Source: Anoplopoma fimbria (lineage: Eukaryota > Chordata > Actinopteri > Perciformes > Anoplopomatidae). Taken from it: a stretch of 64,000 nt of DNA. The DNA lies in the NCBI RefSeq assembly GCF_027596085.1, contig NC_072469.1, positions 17,304,238-17,368,237 of the forward strand. Direction: 5' to 3'. The notes below the pieces were generated by a model, which was not told the origin of the DNA, made no database searches, and saw only the letters and a program-made list of their open reading frames with translations. The translations under genes were made by a program, and so were the position numbers. Positions 1 through 13,298 of the stretch are shown here, piece after piece (position 1 is the stretch's first letter; every line of letters starts with the position of its first letter).

Positions 1-3000
1 CCTGTCTCTCTTTCTTCACCTCCACCTCATCGCGCTCAAACTCCCCCTTTTGTTTTTTCCTCTTTGCTCTCTGACCTCCTCCACCCTCCTCCTCTTCATA
101 CTCGTCTTCTGCATCAGAGAGAAACACAGTTGTGGAGCGCAACACCTTTCCGCCAACTGGCCCCCTATCACCATGGACTTCCCCATGTGCGTCATCTTTA
201 GCAGGGCTCTCAGGACCGTCCCTCAAAGACCCATTCTGACTTTCCTCATCAGACACAATGACAGAGGTGTATACCTCGTTTTCTGAGTCAGAGGTGAGGC
301 AGGAATCCCCCTGACCCTCCCTTCCAAAATCTCTCTTTCTGCGTTTCCCTCTTGTGCTTGACAAATCCATCGCCTGACTACCTGACGCTTCAACATCATC
401 CTCACCTTCCGCAATAATCAGTGAGTTTTCCTCGTCGTCATAGTCGCAGTCAGAACTTTGGGCATGCCTTGTAAATCCTGCCAAGCGTTGCAGGTGTTCT
501 AACTCTGTTGCCCTCTGCCTCTGTTTTGCATGTCGGGCTCGGCTCAACCACCTGCGTACCTCTTCCTCAGAGAGCCCCACCTCTCTGCCCAGAGCCTCAC
601 AGTCCTCGTGGGGAGGACTTGCAGCGTCAGCCTCACTTCGTGACTCAAAGAATGCCCAGAGAACTTCCGACTGGAACTCTGACAGCACTGGAAGGTCTGG
701 ATAAATGGATCCCATTGCATTACAAGGGGGTCGGGTTTGGTTGTTAGTTAAGGCATTTGTACTCGGGCTAGATTTTGGGGTGCCAAGGGAGCCACAAGGG
801 CTAGTGCCCGAATGGGATTTCTGAGGAGTAGAATCAGGGCTAAGTGTAAGGTTTAAATTTAAAGGACTGAGGCTTGAGTTGCTGGGCACAGATGCAGAAG
901 GCGAGATATTTTTATTGCGGAGGCTCTTCTCTGTGCCCACTGGGGAAAGATTGAGGCTAGCTGCTTTATCACCTTCCAGGTCCAACTGATTAGTCGAGCC
1001 GTCTCCATCTGTTGTGCTATCTCTGTGCGCCTTCCCATTGTCTTCGTTATTCTCAACCTTCACTTTGCCTTCTATATTAGGACACTGTGCAGATTCTTTA
1101 CTGTCCTCCTCCATAAGTTTCTCAGATTTAATGTTCTCTGTAGTACAGTTATTCCTGCCCTTGATCTGATCCGAGACCTTCTCTTCGATTCCCTCGACCC
1201 TGTCCTGTCTTTCTTGTTCTCTCTCACACTTTATAGTCTGCTCATCCAGGCAGGGCTGTATGTTTGTTGGAACTCCTGCAGAGGGCCACTGGTTCTGTAA
1301 GCTGTTAAGTCTTTGGGTTAGGAGGGCTTGCTGGGCTGTGCTGAGACCTACGAATGGCACACACTGGGTTAGGAGCTGGCCTTGCTGGTTCTCTATGTGC
1401 TGCTGTGTTCGGGCTTGGAGCCCATTCAAGATCAAGGGCATGACCATTTGAGGCTGAGGCACGAGCTGAGGCACGGCGGAACCAGGAGCAGCACCGGCCG
1501 CGAACAGGGAGGGGAGGAGGGAGTGTGAGAGAGTGTTGGGACTAGATGTGAGGAGGGTGAGAAAGGCTGAGACCGCCTGAGCCGAGGCCACAGGGGAGGT
1601 GAGGAGGGAGGGAGCCACTTGTGAAGTTTGAATCTGCTCGCCGTCTTTTGTGGTAGTCACCATCAAGGTCCCAGGAGCAGCACAGTTGGTGGTGGCAACT
1701 AACTGACTGGTTCCACCTCCAGATGTGGTCACTACAGTGTTCAGAGCACTGGCGGTGGTACCTCCCAAACTAGCAGTGGCGGCTGCGCTGTTTGCAGCTT
1801 GTGCAACAATTCCAGCGTTTCTGCTGCGGGTCTGGTGCAAGACAGATTTCATATGGCTCTCAAGGGTGATGGCATGATTGTAGGAGACTCGACATACAGC
1901 ACACTGGTATGGTTTGTTTGAAATATATGGCCGAGGCAGGACAGGAACTGAGGGAGTTGGGGGATCAATGTCCCCACCTTGTTTTGCAGAGCCTGTTGTC
2001 ATCCTCTGGATGTGGGATGCAGAGTTGTAATGAACTTTCAAGGCAGTTCTGCCAGAAAAAGTTTCCAGGCAGGCATTGCATTTGAATGACTGGGTGTTAT
2101 TTTCAGCTGGTGCACCATTTTTACCAACTGCCTTTTCACTACTGTCTGGGATTTCTGTGTTTTCAGTTGTATTTTGCTGTTTGGCTCCTGTGACTTGATT
2201 TGCCTCCTCTTCTGGCTCCGGCTCAGCTACAACTCCCTCCTGTTCCGTTATTCTCTCTTCCTCCATCTCTTTGTCTCCCAGCGTCTGGGCAGCGTCTGAA
2301 CTCTCAATAGATTGGCAGGTATCTGAACAGACGTCTTCAGCGTGCTTCAGTTGTGAAGATTCAGCGCCTGATAGAATGAATAAGCAGGTTTAACTTTTAG
2401 TTCTAGTAAATGGAGGTCTAACCGATAACAGAAGTGCATACATAGCAACTTTTTAACCCAACTGCATCCATCCAACCCACTTCAGGAGCAATTTTCCCCC
2501 ATTGTAAATGCCTTTCTTTGTTTTTCCGTTATGTAGTTTTGAAACTCAATTTTAATACCAAAAGAAGATCAACATTATAAGAATCCATGTATGAACTAAA
2601 TCTGGTTTGGCTGTATAATAAAACAGTAGTATTTTTCACACTCACCTAACAACTTTAGAGTACTTTTGTCCTCTTCTCCTCCACTGCCACCCTGTCTTAG
2701 AACAGCCTGTTAAAGAAAATGAAAGGAGTGTGTCAGCAAAATTTCCATAGCAAATGTAACTCTGTAACAGCTCCTTTCGGATGAGCTGAATGCTATGTTG
2801 CTTATAAAGCTGCACAAAATTTGGGCGTTACTTATTGATGTGTGGTTATAGTACACATAGCTCAGTTAGCCTTTAATTTACAAATTACCCTGAAGCCATA
2901 AATTAAGTAGTCTTTGAACAATTCATCCACCAATAAAATTCCTTCTATTTCTTAAACACACAACAAACATAATTGTCATGAACCAGTCACAAAGTATGTT

Positions 3001-6000
3001 AATTTGGGCTCCACCATGCAAATACTTTCACACTGACATTTTTGGTGACTGGTTAATCCAAGTTAATATGCAAACTGTCAAAATAATGAACATAAACACT
3101 GCCAAAACTCAATCTGCACAAACAAGGCATGAGAATGAACAGAGTACGCCCTTAACAGTCACACTACTAATTACTAATGTAGTAACAGATTATGCAGAAA
3201 TATGTGCATATTTGAGGCGATTGTGGGTAAACCATTTTAGCCCAGGAATATCAATGTCATAATCAAATGTGTTGGATCATTCATGTTTAGATAGATGTTG
3301 TATTTTGTTTAAAAACAAACAACAAAAAAACACCTGAATTAAAGATCAAGAGCACTGTTATTATTGAGTAATTACACACAAGCATGTCGAAACACAATTA
3401 GTTTTGTTTCATAAAAGTCTTACTTGTGTCTCTTTTTGTGTGTGTTTTTAAAGATGCATGATGACCAAACCAGGGTATTAATAAAGTTATCAATATATCT
3501 AAGGGATCTTTCCTCATATCATAATATATATATATGACAGAAGGTGGACAAAGTAACAGAAACAAATTATAACACAGTAGCCTAGCAGTGAATGCTGATT
3601 TGGTGAGACTCCTATGATTTTAAATAATTTAATGTAAAATCTGTGTAAAAGTTGTGATGCGACTACACCTCTTTGCTATTGCAGTTCTCCTTGCCACATC
3701 GCATATTTTGTATTAACTGCAGAGCTACTGCATTGCAAGGCCTTTGATATTTTGTCCAACCCTTGTATATCAGCCAGCAACAAGTGGGCTCATTAAACAT
3801 TATGAACATAATTGATGTACTACCCAAAGTTCTATTATTCAAGGAGAAAAGCCTGGCCATACAGCCTAGCCATACTTACAATGTCCAGCAGTTTGTCAAC
3901 ACAAGATGGAAGGACGCTGTGTTGCTCAGTGAGATGTAGAGACAGGGAGGATCTGTCTGGTTGCCCTTTTTGGCACAGGGGGCACAGCCACTCTGCCACT
4001 CCATTTCTTTCACAACTCACTGTCTCTCCAGACTCCTCCTAACAAAACAAATAGGTGTTAGAGATTCCCACGCTTTCTGGGGCCGTGATAATTCATCACA
4101 AATGCAGAATAAAAAAAAGAGAAAGAAAATAAAATGCAACGTTGGGACATAATTTCACCAAAAAGGGAGCTGCACCCAACAAGATACAAGTATACTGTTA
4201 CATGTTGATTACGCACCTTAGCTAGTGGACCAACACTCATCATGCATTGCCATGTCTAATCATTTTAACCCACAATCAGAGGTCCGTTACCATACCATTC
4301 AATTGGCATGCCGTGTCCCTTTTAACAGTACTCCTAGAGCCGAGATTAGTATCCAATTCTTACAGGTCTTTGAAGTGTCACGCAACCAATAACTATGTTT
4401 TGTAGGGAGGTTCCCAACATTTGGACTGCAAGGACCGTATCAAATTACACAATTAATATGCAATTCTGTTAATTGCACCTTTGAAATGTAAAAAAGGTGG
4501 TCATACAAGGCTTTTAGATTGCAGATCAATTTAAATAAATTCATGTTTTAAATCGCTTTGCCATCCGTCCAACTTTCCACAAACTATTGAAATGTACTAA
4601 ATGCAGGGTATAGTGGAGTTACACTCAATCATCACAACACACACTGTTTGACATTTAAGTAAGAGTATACAGAGTCTCCTTAGGTACGTGTCTAATATAC
4701 TAAATATGATCTAAATAATTACACTGCACAAGCTCGACCTGCATGATCAAATAACTGGTACTCCCACGTAGTTTCAAGGAAGTCGAAATAGACCACCAGT
4801 CTTTATTCAACAACACAGCTTTGACTTTTTTTTTTTTTCTTTTTTTCTGTGTTGCAAGCATTCATGATCCCAAAAAAAAAAAATGCAACCAAGACAGCAA
4901 ACCCTGGCCATGAGGAGAAATACCAACACATCTATAATCCTCACTTCCTCGTCATGCCAATTAGCAAGCTAGCAGGGTTATACGAGAGGATAACGTGTCG
5001 ACAAGTCTGCATGGACAAACGCACATCATGTAGCAAAGCCCCGCATGTCGAGTTTCACAATCAAAAGCCAGGATTCAACCAGATCGACGTGTTTGTGCTC
5101 GTAGCTGGCTACTTAATGAGCGGTCTAATTAGCCATGCCTAGCAGAGACGAATCAATTAGCTAGCAAGCTAGGTTGAGAAGCCCCAGTAACGTCGCATTA
5201 CAGTCGCCTCTTTGCAAAGGCTGCTTAGTTTAGGGGGAAAACAACACACGGGGGGAGACAGGCTCCTCTCCGGGGCTGCAGAGCACCGGGCAGCCGCCGG
5301 CTCTCGGTTCACACTGCACGGTCATTAAAGTGATAAACAAAAAAAAAGGAGGAGGTTGAGCTAATAACAGTCGTGTCACTTTGCTAGCTAGCCTGTTAGC
5401 AGACAGATAATTAAGGGCTCCTTTAAACTGTCTCCCACCGGCTGCGAGGTGGGAGCTGCAGCCTCGCCGACTCGAGTTCACCCGGGACTGAAAACACCCC
5501 GGCGGAGCAGGAAGATCACAAAACCCCGGCCTCGAGTTGAGTGCTTACCCCTGTGATTGTGTGCTGCCAGTCGGGTGTGTAGTGTTGCACCGCCCGCCGC
5601 CTGCTGCTCAACAGCGCAAATTGAGGCCTAGCCGGACTAAAGCCATTTAATTAATGAACGTGGGCTCCGCTTACAGATGTGTTAGGAAACACTCGCTCCC
5701 CCTCCTCCCTCGCCGCCCAGCAGACCCCCTTTTGACGCGTCCTAGCGCTCGGATCCCTTCCTTACACACTTAAGGGGTGCAACACATGGCCATTTAAAGT
5801 ACCATTTTAAACAGCTCCGAGGCGTAATTGGCGAAAGAATTTAAAACGCGGAGGAAAAAAGCGAGTTGAAGCGGAGTACGTGCGCCGCGGTCGGCTCGAC
5901 GATGGGGGTGGTGTAGGGAGAGAGCAGGCGAGGGAGAGGCGAGGGGCGAGGGGGGGGAAAAGTTTGGATTTAATGTTGGATTTCTATAAGGGATCGGATT

Positions 6001-6140
6001 AGTATGGGGCACAAGCCGTCGTTTGCTCAACCCTCTGGCGGTCGCAGGCCACTCTGCCCGCTCGAATCGGCACAATTAACCGATCGAGAAGGACGTTTAA
6101 TTAAGTTCAGAGCAATTAGCTAATGCGTCTTTACCTGCAT
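1..6140 (-). CDS. zfhx2: zfhx2-like zinc-finger/homeobox transcription factor, 5' part, runs off left edge
   Basis: Likely nuclear transcription factor. Minus-strand coding pieces are 6140-6135 (ATG CAG, inferred start in a GCGACCATGC context, followed by a gtaaag donor), 4038-3880, 2706-2646 and 2367-1, and the phases agree. The last piece is open for its whole 2.36 kb to the window edge. Visible domains: a C2H2 finger starting CPLCQKG near 3950; two fingers with FKCNAC (about 2090-2015) and YQCAVCRVSYN with SHMKSVLHQTR (about 1915-1830), typical of the ZFHX family; a Ser/Thr/Gln-rich linker; a homeodomain-like segment with EVRRWLSRARHAKQRQ (about 700-512); then an acidic/basic tail. ZFHX2 rather than ZFHX3/4 is inferred from the adjacent divergent thtpa, as in human. 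The N-terminal finger cluster of the family is not found between the first coding exon and thtpa. The start is uncertain; a GT-donor near 5547 could end an alternative 5' exon. Confidence 0.8.
2368..5547 (-). other. zfhx2 introns and 5' intronic region
   Basis: Apart from the two small exons at 2646-2706 and 3880-4038 this is AT-rich intron. It contains a possible non-autonomous transposon at 3541-3770 and poly-A/poly-T runs near 4830 and 4872. I see no further zinc-finger coding sequence on the minus strand. Confidence 0.55.
3541..3770. mobile_element. possible small non-autonomous DNA transposon (MITE)
   Basis: The left end reads AGGTGGACAAAGTAACAG and the right end, read in reverse, GGTTGGACAAAATATCA. 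These are imperfect terminal inverted repeats of a style common in teleost MITEs, lying in a TA-rich flank inside a zfhx2 intron. Boundaries are approximate. Confidence 0.3.
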
Positions 6141-6180
6141 GGTCGCCGCTCCAGCACGCACACACACACACGCTTCCTCT
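5230..6180 (-). promoter_or_regulatory. GC/CpG-rich promoter region of zfhx2, head-to-head with thtpa
   Basis: Sequence composition rises to CpG-rich between the AT-rich intron on the left and the CT/GT microsatellites on the right. It holds the inferred first zfhx2 exon (ATG at 6140-6138) and a second donor-like site near 5547. As the only CpG-rich segment between zfhx2 and thtpa, it is the best candidate promoter for zfhx2 and possibly for both genes. Confidence 0.45.
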
Positions 6181-6215
6181 GTGGCTCCTCAGAAGTGAAA
6201 AGTTTTTCTTGCCTG

Positions 6216-6217
<2 letters not shown>

Positions 6218-6269
<52 letters not shown>
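6218..6269. repeat. (CT)n microsatellite
   Basis: Uninterrupted CT dinucleotide run just upstream of the inferred zfhx2 first exon, continuing into a CT/CCT-rich tract to about 6330. Confidence 0.95.
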
Positions 6270-6271
<2 letters not shown>

Positions 6272-6666
6272 GTTCTCCCCCTCCCTTCATTCGCCCTTCA
6301 TTCTCTCTCCCTCTCTCTCCTTCCCCTCTTTCGTCTAGTAAACAGACCACAGCTCCCCCAAGGCTGATTGCTGACATTCAGAAGGGACGCACTCGGCTAT
6401 CAAATCCCTTATGTAACCCCGCAGATATTAGATTATTAACGAATGTGTGTTGTGATACCGATTAGTCGAGATAATACAATAAGAAATAATAAAAGATAAT
6501 CCCCCCCCAAACAAAGCACGTCGATGCCTTGATTGCACGAAATCCCCTTTAATGTGAAACCAGTACTCGTTTTTATGTTAAAGGTGAATAAAAAAACGAG
6601 TCTCCATTCTGCCAACTTGGGCTGACACAAAGAGTGTGACGAGTTAATTAAGGCTGAATAATAGAG

Positions 6667-6667
<1 letters not shown>

Positions 6668-6740
<73 letters not shown>
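6668..6740. repeat. (GT)n microsatellite
   Basis: About 36 uninterrupted GT units in the zfhx2-thtpa intergenic region. The remainder of 6741-7797 shows no gene. A donor-like CACAG|GTGCGT at 7153-7163 may end a 5' untranslated thtpa exon. Confidence 0.95.
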
Positions 6741-6741
<1 letters not shown>

Positions 6742-7797
6742 TGCTTCTGTGTGTGAATTATAACGTGTTTCCAATCAGATGATAGGTGTGGCGCACATCG
6801 ACAGTGGAGAATGTGGAGTAAATATTTATGAAGCAGAGGGGATTAAAATTGCACCATCTGTATGCCCCTGCGTTACTGGGACAGGAAGTGATGTTCCTGA
6901 ATACCGCGATAGGTGTCTCTAATTGCGCCTGTGCAGAAATAAACTCCGCTGACGTGTGGTGGTGATTCTGGTTTATGTGTCTCTCGCTTTTTGATGCCGC
7001 ACGATTGGGATTTAAGGACTTGATGAAGGTGCGTGTGTGGGAGTGTGCAGTTTAAAACTCTGTGGTTCCGTTTGGAGATTTTGATTTGTTGGTGTGTGTG
7101 AGTCTGCAGCAGCAGCAGCTCGGGATAAATGACTGGAGACTGATTCATAGTGACACAGGTGCGTTTACAGGAGCTACTGCTGTACTGCTGTAGCGCCTTT
7201 TAGGAGTAAAGTTGGTAAGAAACAGTACAGTTTGGAGCATTTTGCCAACAGTTTAGAGTGGGGCTTGACAACAAAATAAGCATAAACAGAATACGTATTC
7301 AATTAATTCACAAAACGCAAAATCAACCAGGCAAAGTTTGAGAACCCTGCGTAAAATAAAGGTTTAATGCAGTGGTGAGGCAAGTAAGCAGATCTTTAAC
7401 TTAAGCTATAACACAATGGTATCATATTTTTTTTGCTTTGTAAAAGTCATACATTCAAAATATTATTTCACCACAGTATAAGTACATAGGTACAATAAGG
7501 ATATATATATATAGGTATACATACATATATACACACTCAAATTGTTATATTATTTGTATTGTGCATTACTGTTTAAGATGCATATTAATGTAGTAGATTG
7601 AAGTGAAGGTCATTTTAAATTATTTATATAAGTGTATAATATCTTATAATAATATCTTAATCTGTGAGATATTACATACAAAATACAAACATGAATCTGT
7701 ATGAATAAGAGGTAACGTACAGGTACCTCAAATATGTAATCCTACTGAATTTAAAGCCCATTACTTGAATTAATGTGCTTAGTTTTTGTCATTTCAG

Positions 7798-8879
7798 ATG
7801 AGTGTGGAAGTGGAAAGAAAATTTTTGTGCAATGCTGACACTCTCAAAACACTGGAGGAGATTGGGGGTACGTGTTAAATTTGTCCACCACACTGCATGG
7901 GTAAATTTAGAACTGAGGCATTTAACTGATGCTGTGATCCACGTGAACTTCCAAAGGGTCACTAAAGGACTTCATTTAATGACACTGATTGCTGTGGTTT
8001 TCAATGTAACTGTACAGACACTGGCCATCTGCCTCTTATTAATAGTGAAGTTAAATTATCTTTATCAGCCTCGTTAGCATCTTCATATTCAGTTATCCAT
8101 TTTTTAAATCAGCTATCTCTCTCCTTTCACTTCTTTTGCTCAGCAGTGTGTATTGGTCAGCGGCAGTTTCGTGACCAGTACTTTGACACCCCCAAGTTTG
8201 ACCTGACTCTGAGAGACATGTGGCTGCGTAAACGTAAGGAATGCTGGGAGTTGAAGTGCCCAACAGCAGTCAACGGGACAGAAGAGGCATCTGGAGTACA
8301 AGCTAAAGCAGCAGCACTGTGTTCTCGCTACAGGGAGATAACCAATCTGGCCGAGATTCAACGGAGAGTGAAAGAGGTCATAAAAGACATTTGTCAGGAC
8401 AGAGAGACGGAGGCAAGCCCCTCACAGGAGGATGAGACTTGGCTGAGCGAAATTAATCTGGTGTGCTTTGCAGATTTTACAACACTGCGGCAGTCGTTCA
8501 CTTTAGAGGAGCAGGGGCTGCAGATAGATCTGGACCAAGCTAACTTTGGCTACCATGTGGGAGAGATAGAGGTCCTGGTTCCAGAGGGAGGAGATGTGCA
8601 GTCTGCCTTGGAGAAGATCGAAAGAACGGCAGGAAAACTGGGTGAGCTCAAAGCTGTCAAACTGCCCAAGTCTTTTATATAAATTCAACACAGTCAGTAT
8701 CATATTTATGTGTTATATTCATATTCATCAGTAAAATATCAATCTGCCATTCTATAAATATATTTTTCTTTTTCTTCTCAGGTCTGTCTGATCAGGCAGT
8801 TGAGGGGAAAATGCATATTTACCTTCAAAGGAATCACCCAGAGCACTACAACAAACTACTGAATGCACATGTTTTGTAA
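7798..8879 (+). CDS. thtpa: thiamine triphosphatase
   Basis: Cytosolic enzyme that hydrolyses thiamine triphosphate to thiamine diphosphate; CYTH (tunnel metalloenzyme) fold. Three coding exons: 7798-7867, 8147-8641 (or 8144-8641, as the acceptor is a CAGCAG ambiguity) and 8782-8879, giving 220 (or 221) residues, close to the 230 of human THTPA. The N-terminus carries the CYTH signature ExExK as EVERK (residues 4-8). Further family features are FRDQYFDTP, LRDMWLRKRKE followed by WELKCP, DLDQANFGYHVGEIEVLV, and the C-terminal IYLQRNHPEHY. The ATG directly follows a pyrimidine tract and CAG, so an upstream noncoding exon is likely. Divergent from zfhx2, as in human. AATAAA polyadenylation signals lie near 9212 and at 9636-9641. 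Confidence 0.93.
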
Positions 8880-10475
8880 CATGTTATAAGTTTGACATAT
8901 TATATAAAATTCTGTGAAACTTACGGGTAAATTGTTTTAAAGTTTTATCTCAAATACTCATTAATGTAAAACTGAGGTGTTTATATATATATATATTGGT
9001 TTTTTTTATCTTAAGACTCACTGCAATCAATCACTGTACAGACCTGAAACTCGCAAGACATTTACTGAATTAGAAAGTTCAGAAAAACAATAATAGGCCC
9101 TTGAAATTTACCCTTCGAAGGGTGCCCAACGGCTTTGTCCTATACACAACATGCAACAGTTAAAGTTTTGTCGGGCTACGAAGCGTATTAGAGGAAGTGT
9201 GAATACTGGAAATAAATAGGGTGCCATACTGTCGTTTCACTATTAATGGTGATTGTTTTGTACAGTGTTGAAATATTATACACTCCCAGATGGAGAGCTG
9301 ATGACTCTGTGTTTCACCTCCAGCACAGTGTGAAGGTCAGAAACCAATCCTTCTTATGCCTTCTTCAGCAGCTGGATTTTTCTTGTTGTCTATGAACAGA
9401 TGTTTGTGTGCATATATTGGCTGCCCATGGTTTTACATCAACAAGCCTTCATTCAGCGTGATCCAATTTGCTGCAGCGCTCACTCAGTGCTAGTTTCCAA
9501 ACATTTAAAAATATTTACATTCATGTTGAGGTTTCAATAATGTTCACTATGAAATGGGTTAAAGGGCTAAAATGTCATCTTCGGGTTGAATGACTTCTCT
9601 TTCCCTCTTTGAATTGTACTGATGGTTTGAAATCAAATAAAGGTCAGCAAAGTGTTAAAATAAAAATGTCTTTTTCAGCACAAGAAAATTAAGTAATTCC
9701 ATTGCATATTTTTATGACACTATAATCATTTAAAAATGTTACACCATCATTACACTACAAAAGTTTTCTAATAAGTATTTTGTATGTATTATGGGTAAGA
9801 GTAAAACCATTCAGTTGACTCCAACAGACTGTCTGCACGACTATGGCAGTGTCATGCATATTACTTATCCTTTTTGTTTGACAAGAGATGTATCTTGTTA
9901 TCACGACAAAGAATCTAGTTAAAATGATATAATAGTCTGGTTGAATTGATAGAACTTGTTTTTGTTTTACAGCAACAGCAGATTTGTTGTCATTATTATG
10001 AGGAAAGTTACTGGTATGCTGCAGAAATAGATGAGTGGAAGCACTTTATTATCTGTTTACATTTGTTTGCAGCATGCTCTTGCAAAGCAAGATAGATCAA
10101 AATGTAATTATGATGCACACACTGCAGGGTTTAGTTTACTGCTGTGTTTTCATCTATAATAAGAGGACTCGGTCAGCTCATTCAAATCCTCTCACTCATC
10201 CATTTCTGCAGTACTGCAATGACTACGTCACATGATTCCCCCCAGAGAAGGAGACTTGTTACAAAAGATGACTTTCACTGTGATGCATTTATCATCATCT
10301 TCAATTTCAGGCTATGACCAAGCAGTGGGAGGTGATGGAGGAGGTTTCTGGGAGCTTGAAATAAGCCCTCCAACTGATCGCTCTGCTGGTCTCGTCTCTA
10401 CTTTACCAACAACAGCACCTGTTGTAGGCAGCTTTGTTTGGACACCTGTGATGCACGCACACACACACACGCACG

Positions 10476-10511
<36 letters not shown>

Positions 10512-12060
10512 AACAGATTGTATACAGTATAGAGTAATGTGATACATGGGTAAGCTTTTTCAGACAGAGAGCAATCATCAGTCATTTGAGAGACACACAC
10601 CCAGGCTTTTTCTGAATATCAGTCTGCGTTCTGACAGCTGGGTCTCTACAGTCCTCGTCCTGTACACAGGAAGATTACACTGGAGTCCAACTTCATGCAC
10701 TACCAGTAATTAACACTAACAGGCCACATCTGCTCTTATTAACATTAACGCTGCTGCCCCGTTCATTGAAGACAAAAAAAACAACAATATTGTATCTTCA
10801 ATTTTGCATGGAATTTACAGAAAATGCAATAGTGATTACATGTAATACATAAAGCATGAATGGATATGTTACCAAGGCAAAATTATGCTTGAGGAATATT
10901 CAAATAGGAAAATAGACATATTTCTATGTTGTTAAATCTGAAACATGACGGGATCATGGACATTTTACCCAGTCAATCTGTAGCAAAAGGAATACAGACC
11001 CACATAATGGCACCTTTATGCAGTACAGCGAGAAGTGGACAAAGTGAAGACAGAGAGAAAAAACATCTTAACAATGCTGACAGTAGGACACACTAGACTT
11101 TTTTTAAACACTGCACTTAATAAGTAAACATCACAGCGGATTATGTTAATACTGTTAAGTAGGACATCAGTGGATCATGTAATTGTACAATGCCAAAAGT
11201 ACACGAAACGTGAAAACATTAAAGAGGGAAATCAGAAAGCTTTGAGTGGAAGAAAGTGAGTCTGAAAATGTATTTGACTACGGGTTAGGGAGGCTATTCC
11301 AATATCTGGAAGAAACTTTGTCAAAAGTATTGAGAGTTCAGTGATTCTTTCTTTCTTTGGTTCCCAACATAGTGGATGGCGGTAATGCACCTTAACGCAG
11401 GTTGTCACCCGGCATTAAAGCGAAGAAGAAGAAAAAGGACTGTTTTGCGGAAGCTGAACAAACAAAGTCCAACAAACCTTTGCAGGTTTACTGTAAGGTA
11501 CCAAAGCTACAACCACAGCCTCTGAACTATACCAACAGCCCACTTTATAACACTTATTTCAACACAAGCATTCACATTTAGATCACACGTTGGGTTTATT
11601 TTATATATGCACCAAGCGGTAAATAGACTGCGCAGTAGTTGACAACCAGCAAGCTAGATTATACATGTATGGACGCCTGGGAACAGATGCCTCAAACAAC
11701 AGCTGTACCACAAACTGCAACCCTAGAAAAACGCATTATGATGTCCTGTTAGGTGTGACATCTTCATAGTAAATATGTTTTTCAGGAGGACTGGGCTTAT
11801 GCCCTCTAGTTTCATTTTGCAAGCCATCCATGATAGCAAATGAATGATCTCTTAACATTTTAAAGCAATGATAAGGGCAGATCATTCTGTCACTTTCACT
11901 TATGGGACGAGGAATCTTTCGATATCTTATAATAGAGCTGTAAATCCTAGATGTTTATCTTATGTCTGTCTAACTGGTTTATGCCTGGTTTCTATATTGT
12001 GTATGACTTTGTGTTTTTTTGTGTAAAACGATTTTGACAGGTTTCAGTTTAGTATTTTGT
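8880..12060. other. thtpa 3' end and thtpa-dcaf11 intergenic region
   Basis: After the thtpa 3' untranslated region (to about 9660) I see no coding gene. It holds a CA-repeat at 10454-10509, a short dispersed-repeat-like segment at 11365-11435 (a GGCGGTAATGCACC box followed by an AAGAAGAAG tail, a combination I recognise from other fish genomes) and otherwise AT-rich unique-looking sequence. Confidence 0.5.
10454..10509. repeat. (CA)n microsatellite
   Basis: AC run interrupted by three GC(AC) units. It explains the low-complexity open frames there on both strands. Confidence 0.95.
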
Positions 12061-12062
12061 TG

Positions 12063-12542
<480 letters not shown>

Positions 12543-12566
12543 TTTTCAGTCAAACAGCGCGGCTGA

Positions 12567-12574
12567 TCACGTGA
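12567..12574. promoter_or_regulatory. Palindromic E-box TCACGTGA in dcaf11 promoter
   Basis: TCACGTGA, the USF/TFE3-type E-box core, lies 25 bp after the TA hairpin and about 50 bp upstream of a YY1-like AACATGGCG at 12624-12632. It is in the GC-richer segment preceding the dcaf11 coding exon. Promoter role is inferred from position. Confidence 0.4.
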
Positions 12575-13173
12575 CGCGGAAAGGACAGGGGTACGCGCAG
12601 GGTTTTTTTCACACTTTTGTAAACAACATGGCGATCCAGGACTGGCCCTGCTAGCCGACCGCTCACACCACACTGTGTTGTCAAACTTCAGCTGTTGTCT
12701 GCGTGATAAACGTGGCACGTCGGAGCTCGCAGGGAGTCACGCGTCGGACAAGTTGTTTAGTTCGCAGCGACACGACTGAGAGCTGGACCGACGAGCTGTC
12801 AACAACACCGTCTGACAGTCAAACGGTAACGTTGACGCTAAGTGGTTAGCATTCATAGCTAGCTCAACTAAACATGAACCCGTGCATCTGAATCACGACC
12901 GGCTAACCTTCAGTGTTCACGGGCTGGTAGATCTATTTGCAGGACAACTAGTTTGCTCTTTTAAAGAAGCAGAAGTGCAATGGCTACACCAGTGTGCGTG
13001 AATTGATGTCAGTGCAGCTAACGATAACGCAGCCTGTGACCTGCAGCCATTATGACTACTTAACCTGTGTTTGTCTGTTTCCCACTTGCTGTGTTTGTCT
13101 GTCCCCCCCCAAGGTACATCTAAAACTGTCATTTCATAACAACCTGTTCTCCTTGCTAGGCCCTCTTCAGTCT

Positions 13174-13264
13174 ATGGGCTCTCAGTCCAGTTCTGGGATG
13201 TCTGGTGGAAGGGGCTCTTCCAGTGGCAACCCAGCTGAGCAGCCTGAAGCATCAGAACCGAACC

Positions 13265-13298
<34 letters not shown>

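Noticed and set aside
6436..6774. His-Thr repeat open frame
   Set aside because: Translation of a GT microsatellite on the opposite strand.
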